From positions 1-64,000 of the forward strand of contig CAYMCZ010000005.1 of NCBI GenBank assembly GCA_964389285.1: 64,000 nt of DNA, read 5' to 3'. Origin of the DNA: Alectryocaccobium sp964389285. GTDB lineage: Bacteria > Bacillota > Clostridia > Lachnospirales > Lachnospiraceae. Positions 57,716-64,000 of the stretch are shown piece by piece (the stretch's first letter is position 1; the number at the start of each line of letters is the position of its first letter). The notes beneath the pieces were generated by a model. It did not search any database, was not told where the DNA came from, and saw only the letters and a list, made by a program, of their open reading frames with translations. The position numbers and the translations under genes were made by a program.

Positions 57716-58971
57716 TTGTCTTCCAGTTTGTTTATATCTATATCGACGACATGTTTTACGGCTTTCCATTTTACCGGCACAAACAGTGCTATTATACAAA
57801 GCGGAACGTAAGTCATAAAAAATACGGGAAACATAAAAACATATTTTATCTGTACGGCAAAGCTGCATTTAATCCTGTTTCTTTCGGGGATTACAGCCGC
57901 AAGGCCGAAAAAAAGAAACAGGCAGTACGTGATAATTAATCCGGAAAAAATCTGAGGTATGACTTCGGCTGTCATAAGATTTATATCAAAACCGGAGTTA
58001 ATCGCCGAAAGCAGACCGATTATTACAATCATACCAAAGAAAAGGTGTCCGGTGGAAATAGTCATAATAACGTCGAAAAAAGTGAATTTACGCGTTTTGA
58101 CAAGCTTTCCGAACAGACGGCCGCCGAATTTATAGAGTACCTGATAAAAACCTTTGGCCCATCTGATGCGCTGGTTCCAGGAATCAATGAATCTGAGAGG
58201 CTGCTCGTCATAAAAGACGGCGTCTTCGCAATAGCCGATAATTTCGTCTTTGACTATATTGTCAACCGAAAATTGCATATCTTCCGTAAGCAGATAATAT
58301 TTCCAGCCTTTGGTTTTCTTGAGAATGTCCTTATGAACAAGAAAGCCCGTTCCGGAAACCATGCAGCTGTTGCCCAGACACATTCGTGCACGGTTAAGAT
58401 TACGGGATTCTCTTATGAACCAGAGGCTGCTGCAGGCGCTAATCCAGTTGGAACCGAAATTCTTTGAGTTTCTGTAGGAGGTGACGATCCGGTAACCGTT
58501 GGTGAAAACCTTGTTAATTTCTTTAAGATAATTCCCGTCAAGAAGATTGTCCGCATCAAACACCAGATATCCGTCAAAAGCGTCGGTTCCGTAGTCTTTG
58601 AAAACAGATTTAATCAGAAAGTTAAGGGCATAGCCTTTACCCTTTTTCTTTTTGCTGTATCTTTCATAGACGGTGGCTCCGGCAGCTTTTGCCATCTCCG
58701 CCGTATTATCCGTGCAGTTGTCGGCGACTACAAAAACATGAAAGTGGTCCCTTGGATAATCCTGGGCCATTATGCTGCGTATCAGATTGCCGATTACCTT
58801 TTCCTCATTTCTGGCTGAGATCAGTACGGCAAAGCTGCTGACGGATTTCGCCTTGAATTTAGGAAGTCTTTTAACAAGCGAGACAATCGTATAAAAAATC
58901 TGATAGAATATTAGAGCGGTAAATATTATTTCCACTATCAGTATTGCTGTTGATACAGGACTGTTATGCAT
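57712..58971 (-). CDS. Membrane GT2 glycosyltransferase (processive, BcsA/IcaA-like)
   Basis: 419 residues from ATG 58971, after AAGGACGAGG; a GTG at 59034 lacks an SD. An N-terminal helix (about 8-32), a cytosolic GT-A domain (Ile-Ser-Ala-Arg-Asn-Glu-Glu, Asp-Asn-Cys-Thr-Asp-Asn-Thr, Phe-Asp-Ala-Asp-Asn, Thr-Glu-Asp-Met-Gln, and the processive signature Gln-Arg-Ile-Arg-Trp), and about four C-terminal helices. It probably makes or exports a beta-linked polysaccharide; the sugar is unknown. It is the first gene of an operon with potABCD, overlapping potA by 4 bp. Confidence 0.9.
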   Translation of the reverse strand: MHNSPVSTAILIVEIIFTALIFYQIFYTIVSLVKRLPKFKAKSVSSFAVLISARNEEKVIGNLIRSIMAQDYPRDHFHVFVVADNCTDNTAEMAKAAGATVYERYSKKKKGKGYALNFLIKSVFKDYGTDAFDGYLVFDADNLLDGNYLKEINKVFTNGYRIVTSYRNSKNFGSNWISACSSLWFIRESRNLNRARMCLGNSCMVSGTGFLVHKDILKKTKGWKYYLLTEDMQFSVDNIVKDEIIGYCEDAVFYDEQPLRFIDSWNQRIRWAKGFYQVLYKFGGRLFGKLVKTRKFTFFDVIMTISTGHLFFGMIVIIGLLSAINSGFDINLMTAEVIPQIFSGLIITYCLFLFFGLAAVIPERNRIKCSFAVQIKYVFMFPVFFMTYVPLCIIALFVPVKWKAVKHVVDIDINKLEDK

Positions 58972-59037
58972 AAGAAACCTCGTCCTTTTAGAGTCGTCTA
59001 CACGGGATAGTTTAAATATATCCACAGCGTTCACACA

Positions 59038-59066
59038 ACTATATCACTTTTTAAACGGATTTACAA
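59038..59066 (-). promoter_or_regulatory. Promoter of the glycosyltransferase-pot operon
   Basis: Minus strand TTGTAA (59066-59061), 17-nt spacer, TATAGT (59043-59038). It lies right after the terminator of the upstream gene. Confidence 0.65.
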
Positions 59067-59100
59067 GAAAAACGACACGTCCGGTTTTGAACGTGCCGTT
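59064..59100 (-). terminator. Terminator of the zinc-ribbon gene
   Basis: On the minus strand AACGGCACGT pairs with ACGTGTCGTT (one G-U) around CAAAACCGG, followed by TTTCTT. Confidence 0.85.
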
Positions 59101-59145
59101 TAATATTATTTTTCATAAAGCAACGAAAAGATAAGCAAATAATCA

Positions 59146-60093
59146 TCACTGAACTTCAGCCATCTTCCGGCGAAGCCTGAGTATCAGGATTGCGCCTGTT
59201 ATCATCTGCGCTGTCGGCAGAGCCATAAGAATGATACTTGTTATCGGATTTATACGGAGACTGTAATAATAGCCCAAACTGTTAAATAAACTTATGAAAG
59301 CAATTAAAGAGAACAGTCCAATGACACAAAATACCGCAAAAATAATCATAATAACTGCCGGAAAGACGGGAATCTTTCCCGTGGGGCGGCCGCTTTGAAG
59401 AGAGGTGCGAACCACATTTGCCGTTTGAATGAGTTTTAACTGCATGATGATCGCAATAATCAGTACTATGGCAATAATGACAATTGCGAATATAGCGGCA
59501 GCCATGGCCGCATCGCCGTAATCTCCAATACCGTAATAGCTGCTGCCGGAGTAGTATTTGATCATATGGCTTAATTCGCCAAAAATATAATTTCCGCCGA
59601 AAAACAGTGCTATCGAAATCAGCGCCCCGAGAATAATCCATACTACAACGGTAGTGATTTTACCGGCTTTGTAAATGCTTATACCCTTTCCGCGGGGGAT
59701 AATGTTCGCTCTGCAGTCCGCGAAAAAGAACAGGAGACCGATGATTGAAAGTATGGTCGGGATCCGTCCGAGCAATACAAGCAATACGGAAGAAGGCTGA
59801 TCGATATATGTTATTATTGAGACGATAATGCTTGCGATCAGTATCAGAATATAGAACAGCATCAAAACCGAACCGCCGAATGCTTTAAGCGTTTTATGTA
59901 CCGGAGTCGGCGCAATGCCTGCCGGCTCGGAAGCGTGGTTAAAGCCGCTTTGCTCCTGAATGGGAGGCGCGGGCGGGGGCGTTTCCCGTGTCTGCTGTGT
60001 TTGTGAAGAGGCGGATGGAACCGGAGCACCGCAGTTCTTGCAGAACCGGGCGCCCGGTTTTATTTCGTTTCCGCAGTTTCCGCAAAATGCCAT
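59146..60093 (-). CDS. Zinc-ribbon polytopic membrane protein
   Basis: 315 residues. An N-terminal zinc ribbon (Cys4, Cys7, Cys18, Cys21 in Cys-Gly-Asn-Cys...Cys-Lys-Asn-Cys) is followed by a Pro/Gln/Thr-rich linker (about 25-65), then about five hydrophobic helices (about 75-98, 104-125, 147-172, 195-220, 245-300) with a Tyr/Gly/Ser-rich loop. Such zinc-ribbon membrane proteins are frequent in Bacillota and uncharacterised. AAGGAGGATATATT precedes the ATG. Single gene with its own promoter and terminator. Confidence 0.85.
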   Translation of the reverse strand: MAFCGNCGNEIKPGARFCKNCGAPVPSASSQTQQTRETPPPAPPIQEQSGFNHASEPAGIAPTPVHKTLKAFGGSVLMLFYILILIASIIVSIITYIDQPSSVLLVLLGRIPTILSIIGLLFFFADCRANIIPRGKGISIYKAGKITTVVVWIILGALISIALFFGGNYIFGELSHMIKYYSGSSYYGIGDYGDAAMAAAIFAIVIIAIVLIIAIIMQLKLIQTANVVRTSLQSGRPTGKIPVFPAVIMIIFAVFCVIGLFSLIAFISLFNSLGYYYSLRINPITSIILMALPTAQMITGAILILRLRRKMAEVQ

Positions 60094-60146
60094 AATATAT
60101 CCTCCTTAAAAAAATAATTGTATGTTTGTGCTGTATTTACTGCATG

Positions 60147-60175
60147 ATTTTACAATATGTTTCATATTTAGTCAA
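60147..60175 (-). promoter_or_regulatory. Promoter of the zinc-ribbon gene
   Basis: Minus strand TTGACT (60175-60170), 17-nt spacer, TAAAAT (60152-60147). Confidence 0.78.
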
Positions 60176-60188
60176 ATTAGATTAATTA

Positions 60189-60217
60189 CTGACACGTTGT
60201 CGAAAATGTGTTATAGT
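60189..60217 (+). promoter_or_regulatory. fprA promoter
   Basis: CTGACA (60189-60194), 17-nt spacer, TATAGT (60212-60217). It stands back to back with the zinc-ribbon gene promoter, 13 bp apart. Confidence 0.65.
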
Positions 60218-60259
60218 CATAAATTATATAACTAATTCGACAGGAAAGGTGGTAATGTC

Positions 60260-61648
60260 ATGAGAAAACATATAAAAGGAAATGTAAGCTGGGTAGGACA
60301 TATAGATTGGGAACTTGAAACATTTCACGGTGATGATTATTCCATCATGAACGGTTCAAGCCAGAACGCTTATCTGATCGAAGAAGAAAAGACTGTTCTT
60401 ATAGATACTGTCTGGACTCCTCACAGGTTTGATTTCGTGGAAAACCTTAAAAAAGAGGTTGATCTTAAAAAGATAGATTTTATTGTTGTCAATCATGGCG
60501 AATGTGATCATTCGGGAGCGCTTACGACGCTTATGGCCGAGATTCCGGATACGCCGATTTACTGCACCGCCAACTGCGTAAAGAGCATAGAAGGACAGTA
60601 CGGAAAAAACGGCTGGAATTTTAACGTTGTTAAGACCGGTGACAGCATCGAGATAGGCAACGGGAAAAAGCTTATTTTTATCGAAATGAAAATGCTTCAC
60701 TGGCCGGATACAATGGCAACGTATATGACGGAAGACAATATTCTGTTTTCGAATGATGCTTTCGGTCAGCATTTTGCGGTTGAAGGGATGTTTAACGACA
60801 AGGCAAATCAGTGTCTTCTTTGGAAAGAGGCCGAAAAATATTTTGCAAACATCTTGAATCCTTTCGCAGGCGTGCTTGCAAAAAAACTGAAAGAAATCGA
60901 AGGATTTAATCTTACTTTTGATATTATCGCTCCTTCGCATGGCGCTGTCTGGAGAGATAACCCGCTTCAGATCGTTGAAAAATACGCAGAGTGGGCTGAC
61001 GCTTATCAGGAGGATCAGATCTGCGTCTGCTATGATACAATGTGGGAAGGTACGACAAAGATAGCACATACGATAGCGAAAGAAATCAGCCGTCAGAGCC
61101 CGAATACCGTAGTTAAGGTTTTTAATCTTGCCAAGGCGGATAAAAATGAAGTGCTTACCGAAGTATTCAAATCAAGGGCCATAGCGGTAGGTTCGCCGAC
61201 GGTTTGCAACAGTATCCTCTCGACCGTCGCGGGATGGCTGGAATTCGCGAAACAATTGAAATTTAAAAACAAAAAAGCCGCGGCGTTCGGATGTTACGGA
61301 TGGAGCGGAGAGTCGGTTAAGATTCTTCAGGAAAAACTTAAAGAGGCCGGCTTTGAAGTTATAGATGAAAGCATTAAATCACTGTGGAATCCCGATGAGG
61401 AAACTCTTGCGGCCGTTCCGGCCTTTGTAACGGCGCTTGCCGGAGTCTCAGCGTCGGAGGAAGCGGAAAGTCAGAACGGAGGTAATAATATGGAAAAATA
61501 TGTATGCGGCCCCTGCGGATATGTATATGATCCGAAGGTCGGTGACCCGGATAACGGAGTAGCGCCCGGAACACCTTTTGAAGATATTCCGGATGATTGG
61601 GTTTGTCCGATCTGCAGTGTCGGGAAAGACATGTTTGAAAAAGCGTGA
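60260..61648 (+). CDS. fprA: Flavodiiron protein with C-terminal rubredoxin domain
   Basis: 462 residues. A metallo-beta-lactamase-like diiron domain (about 1-250: His-Gly-Glu-Cys-Asp-His, Leu-His-Trp-Pro-Asp, Ser-Asn-Asp-Ala-Phe-Gly, Pro-Ser-His-Gly), a flavodoxin domain (about 255-395: Tyr-Asp-Thr-Met-Trp-Glu-Gly-Thr), and a rubredoxin (about 411-462: Cys-Gly-Pro-Cys-Gly...Cys-Pro-Ile-Cys). It reduces O2 or NO in anaerobes, with rubredoxin supplying electrons to FMN. The Rd part starts at an internal ATG (61490) with its own perfect SD, so free rubredoxin may also be made. AAAGGTGG precedes the main ATG. Confidence 0.95.
   Translation: MRKHIKGNVSWVGHIDWELETFHGDDYSIMNGSSQNAYLIEEEKTVLIDTVWTPHRFDFVENLKKEVDLKKIDFIVVNHGECDHSGALTTLMAEIPDTPIYCTANCVKSIEGQYGKNGWNFNVVKTGDSIEIGNGKKLIFIEMKMLHWPDTMATYMTEDNILFSNDAFGQHFAVEGMFNDKANQCLLWKEAEKYFANILNPFAGVLAKKLKEIEGFNLTFDIIAPSHGAVWRDNPLQIVEKYAEWADAYQEDQICVCYDTMWEGTTKIAHTIAKEISRQSPNTVVKVFNLAKADKNEVLTEVFKSRAIAVGSPTVCNSILSTVAGWLEFAKQLKFKNKKAAAFGCYGWSGESVKILQEKLKEAGFEVIDESIKSLWNPDEETLAAVPAFVTALAGVSASEEAESQNGGNNMEKYVCGPCGYVYDPKVGDPDNGVAPGTPFEDIPDDWVCPICSVGKDMFEKA
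61478..61648 (+). CDS. Internal in-frame rubredoxin start inside fprA
   Basis: GGAGGT (61478-61483), six bases, then ATG 61490 in the same frame as fprA; the CDS proper is 61490-61648 and would give a 52-residue complete rubredoxin starting Met-Glu-Lys-Tyr-Val-Cys-Gly. In the fusion these SD bases are translated as Asn-Gly-Gly-Asn-Asn. This looks like a former intergenic region absorbed into the reading frame. Whether the internal start is used is not known. Confidence 0.55.
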   Translation, partial: GGNNMEKYVCGPCGYVYDPKVGDPDNGVAPGTPFEDIPDDWVCPICSVGKDMFEKA

Positions 61649-61657
61649 GGCAGGATA

Positions 61658-62722
61658 GTGAATGCTTTTGAGCTTATTGATAAACTTGAGAAAGAACGCT
61701 TTCTTGACAGGGACGAATGGATATATTTGATTAAAAACCGTAATCAGAAACTTGCGGATTATCTTTTTGAAAAGGCAGTCAGGGTCAGAAAAAAATATTA
61801 CGCCAAAGATGTATATCTGCGCGGGCTTATAGAGTTTACAAACTACTGTAAAAACGACTGCTATTATTGCGGGATCAGACGTTCCAATAAAAATGCCGAA
61901 AGATACAGATTGTCAAAAGAGCAGATTTTGAAATGCTGTTCAACCGGATACGAGCTGGGCTTTCGTACATTTGTACTGCAGGGCGGCGAAGATCCGTATT
62001 TTACCGAAGAGCGAATGACCGACATCATAAGCGCGATTAAAAGTTTATATGACGACTGTGCGTTGACACTGTCTGTGGGAGAACATCCGAGACAGACTTA
62101 TAAAACATGGTTTGACGCGGGAGCAGACAGGTATCTGCTCAGACATGAAACGGCTGATGAAGGGCATTACAAAATACTGCATCCCGAAAGCATGTCTTTT
62201 GAAAATCGCAGAAGGTGTATTCGCGATCTCAAAGAGACAGGCTTTCAGACAGGCTGCGGACTGATGGTGGGCTCTCCCGGTCAGACTGCGGAATGTATAG
62301 CGAAAGACATGGAGTTTCTTAAAGAAATCAGTCCGGACATGATCGGAATAGGACCCTTTATACCTCAAAAGGACACTCCGTTCAAAGAACAAAAGCCGGG
62401 AACACTCGAACTTACGCTGTTTTTGCTGGGGCTGATCAGATTGATGCTTCCCATGGTACTTCTTCCGGCTACCACGGCACTGGGTACCATACATCCGATG
62501 GGGCGTGAAATGGGTATTATGGCCGGGGCAAACGTCTGTATGCCTAACCTGTCGACTGTTTCGGTCAGAAAAAAGTATTCTTTATATGACAATAAAATTT
62601 CAACGGGCGACGAAGCGGCAGAGAGCATTAAGTCCATAGTATCACGCCTTGAAACAATCGGCTATAACGCGGTTGTTTCAAGGGGAGACAGATTCGGATT
62701 CTATTATAGTAAGGAGAGATAA
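61658..62722 (+). CDS. hydE: [FeFe]-hydrogenase H-cluster radical SAM maturase HydE
   Basis: 354 residues, radical SAM TIM barrel with Cys-x3-Cys-x2-Cys in Tyr-Cys-Lys-Asn-Asp-Cys-Tyr-Tyr-Cys (about 66-74), Gly-Gly-Glu-Asp, and Met-Val-Gly-Ser-Pro-Gly-Gln-Thr. HydE acts with HydF and HydG to build the H-cluster, which implies an [FeFe] hydrogenase elsewhere in the genome. PylB and BioB relatives are close, but the Ile-Gly-Pro-Phe-Ile-Pro segment and overall pattern favour HydE. The start is GTG 61658, just after AGGAT and 10 bp after fprA; the next gene begins at once. Confidence 0.9.
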   Translation: MNAFELIDKLEKERFLDRDEWIYLIKNRNQKLADYLFEKAVRVRKKYYAKDVYLRGLIEFTNYCKNDCYYCGIRRSNKNAERYRLSKEQILKCCSTGYELGFRTFVLQGGEDPYFTEERMTDIISAIKSLYDDCALTLSVGEHPRQTYKTWFDAGADRYLLRHETADEGHYKILHPESMSFENRRRCIRDLKETGFQTGCGLMVGSPGQTAECIAKDMEFLKEISPDMIGIGPFIPQKDTPFKEQKPGTLELTLFLLGLIRLMLPMVLLPATTALGTIHPMGREMGIMAGANVCMPNLSTVSVRKKYSLYDNKISTGDEAAESIKSIVSRLETIGYNAVVSRGDRFGFYYSKER

Positions 62723-63940
62723 GTGGCGGGAAACAGTTTTGAATACCAGAAGTTATTAGCGGAAAGATATCCGAATGTTGAAAGCGCGGTTAAGGCAATC
62801 ATAGATATGAGCGCCGAACTTAAACTGCCTAAAGGAACGGAATATTTTTTCAGTGATTTGCATGGAGAAAACGAAGTATTTATAGATATGCTCAGGAAGG
62901 CGTCGGGTGTTATAAACGACAAGATCAATCTTGTTTACGGGGATGTCCTCTCCGCGGACGAATGTCTGGAAATAGGCAACCTTATTGCCCATCCTCACCA
63001 TTATCTTCATGACAAACAGAAAAAAACCAAAAACTTTGATCAGTGGGTTCCCATAACCATCCACAGACTGATTCAGATAGCAAAGGAAATAGCTTCAAAA
63101 TACAGCATCAACAGGGTATCGGGCGCGTTCCCGAAAGCCTATGCGGATATTTTGGAGCCGCTTCTTACCATAGACTGCTCTTCAGACAATAAAATGCATT
63201 ATTATCACGAGATAGTGGACGCGGCTATCAGATGCGGCATAGGAAAAACGCTTATCATATCTCTTTGCAAGGTCATTAGGCAGGTAGCCGTGGATCAGTT
63301 GCACATTCTCGGAGACATTTATGACAGAGGCCCCAGGCCGGATCTTATTATGCAGGAGCTTTTAAATCTGCGAAGCGTGGATATCCAGTGGGGAAATCAT
63401 GATATAGACTGGATCGGTGCCGTTGCGGGAAATCAGGTCTGCATGTTTTCCGTACTCAGAAAAGCCATAAGCTATAACAATTTCGACTGTCTTGAGGACG
63501 GATACGGCATAAACTTAAGGCCGCTTTCGCTATATGCCGCGCAGGTTTATGCTGATGATCCCTGCGAAAATTTTCAGCCTCATCTTCATGATCTGAATAA
63601 ATACGATCCGATAGACGCAAATCTTGCGGCCAAGATGCATAAAGCCGCGGCCGTTATCATGTTTAAATTAGAAGGGAAACTGGTTAAGCGGAATCCCGAA
63701 TTCGGCCTGGAGCACAGGGTGCTTCTGGACAAAATCCGGTTTGACAAAGGAACCATAATAATAGGCGGAAAAGAATACAAGCTTACCGATACAAATCTGC
63801 CGACCGTGAACCCCGAAAAACCTTTTGAGCTTACCAAAGAAGAACAGCTTATTGCAGATGCGGTTTCGGCTTCTTTCAGACACAGCGAAAAACTGAGACG
63901 TCACATAGACTATCTGATCACAAAAAGGTTCCATGTATAA
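62723..63940 (+). CDS. fbp: Fructose-1,6-bisphosphatase class III, truncated by a frameshift
   Basis: The gluconeogenic FBPase of Bacillota. GTG 62723, after AAGGAGAG, directly abuts the hydE stop. Metal and phosphate motifs are in place: Phe-Ser-Asp-Leu-His-Gly-Glu (about 43-49), Gly-Asp-Ile-Tyr-Asp-Arg-Gly and Trp-Gly-Asn-His-Asp. The class III enzyme is about 640-670 residues, yet this frame stops at 405. Immediately after, another frame continues the family sequence. A fifth A in the run at 63932-63936 accounts for the break: with four, the reading would be Ile-Thr-Lys-Gly-Ser-Met-Tyr-Lys. It could be an assembly error, a real lesion, or, less likely, +1 recoding. Confidence 0.88.
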   Translation: MAGNSFEYQKLLAERYPNVESAVKAIIDMSAELKLPKGTEYFFSDLHGENEVFIDMLRKASGVINDKINLVYGDVLSADECLEIGNLIAHPHHYLHDKQKKTKNFDQWVPITIHRLIQIAKEIASKYSINRVSGAFPKAYADILEPLLTIDCSSDNKMHYYHEIVDAAIRCGIGKTLIISLCKVIRQVAVDQLHILGDIYDRGPRPDLIMQELLNLRSVDIQWGNHDIDWIGAVAGNQVCMFSVLRKAISYNNFDCLEDGYGINLRPLSLYAAQVYADDPCENFQPHLHDLNKYDPIDANLAAKMHKAAAVIMFKLEGKLVKRNPEFGLEHRVLLDKIRFDKGTIIIGGKEYKLTDTNLPTVNPEKPFELTKEEQLIADAVSASFRHSEKLRRHIDYLITKRFHV

Positions 63941-64000
63941 GATCCATAACGGAAATCTTATGTATCACGGGTGCATCCCCACAAATGAAGACGGTTCATT
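63931..64000 (+). pseudogene. fbp: Displaced-frame continuation of fbp (runs off the window)
   Basis: From the ATG at 63942 the frame reads Met-Tyr-Lys-Ile-His-Asn-Gly-Asn-Leu-Met-Tyr-His-Gly-Cys-Ile-Pro, which is the expected continuation of class III FBPase, and remains open to base 64000. No SD precedes this ATG, so it is not a separate gene. Confidence 0.8.

Noticed and set aside
57716..57868. N-terminal extension of PotA
   Set aside because: It reads the end of the glycosyltransferase gene out of frame; the ATG at 57715 has an SD and begins at the normal PotA N-terminus.
63926..63945. Programmed -1 frameshift in fbp
   Set aside because: Restoring the frame needs removal of one base (+1 shift), not a -1 slip, and no stimulatory structure is evident; an indel or error is simpler.

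Overview
The window looks like a chromosomal segment of an anaerobic Bacillota, most likely a clostridial (Lachnospiraceae-like) bacterium. Supporting signs are a flavodiiron protein with rubredoxin, the [FeFe]-hydrogenase maturase HydE, class III fructose-bisphosphatase, ClpC, PcrA with its Tudor-like tail, a CIRCE operator, an L10-type rplJ leader, dockerin-like repeats, and TTG/GTG starts behind strong Shine-Dalgarno (SD) sequences. A run of exactly 100 N marks a scaffold gap, so this is a draft or metagenomic assembly. No tRNA, rRNA, insertion sequence, prophage or CRISPR array was seen.

Layout. 1-8.6 kb: end of a Gly-rich protein, DUF2284, phoH, a ybeY-proB fusion, UPF0291, proA, nadE, a uppP fusion, nrdR and an aminotransferase. 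8.6-16.9 kb: a secreted dockerin-like protein; an ATP-grasp/PLP-enzyme fusion divergent from a second ATP-grasp gene, a membrane glycosyltransferase and glnS. 16.9-25.8 kb: deoD, CIRCE-controlled htpG, csp, small unknown genes, an M29 aminopeptidase, an lgt-HAD fusion and ppiB. 25.9-38.7 kb: tsaE-tsaB-rimI-ogg-ftsH, rplJL, pcrA, SEC-C protein-clpC-DUF6273, fba. 38.7-45.5 kb: a structured RNA (possibly 6S), pheS, a gapped 135-bp tandem repeat, pheT, queA and others. 45.5-53.1 kb: an Rpn-type nuclease, pncC, flavodoxin, a DNA glycosylase, a lipoprotein isochorismatase-fold enzyme, mnmA, leuS. 53.1-64 kb: a glycosyltransferase-potABCD operon, a zinc-ribbon membrane protein, fprA-rubredoxin, hydE and a frameshifted fbp.

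Most genes are housekeeping, but five are two-protein fusions (ybeY-proB, uppP-PF06695, ATP-grasp-PLP, lgt-HAD, fprA-rubredoxin). In the last, the SD of the former rubredoxin cistron survives inside the fused frame. The non-coding part holds several unexplained structures: a family of 121-175 bp foldback elements between convergent genes, with apparent short relatives acting as terminators; the palindrome-rich tandem array splitting pheS from pheT; 10-bp iterated TGACCTA boxes set in the same helical phase upstream of the -35 of two unrelated minus-strand genes; and a possible leader peptide inside a long-range hairpin.

All family assignments come from reading motifs in the translations; no database search was run.
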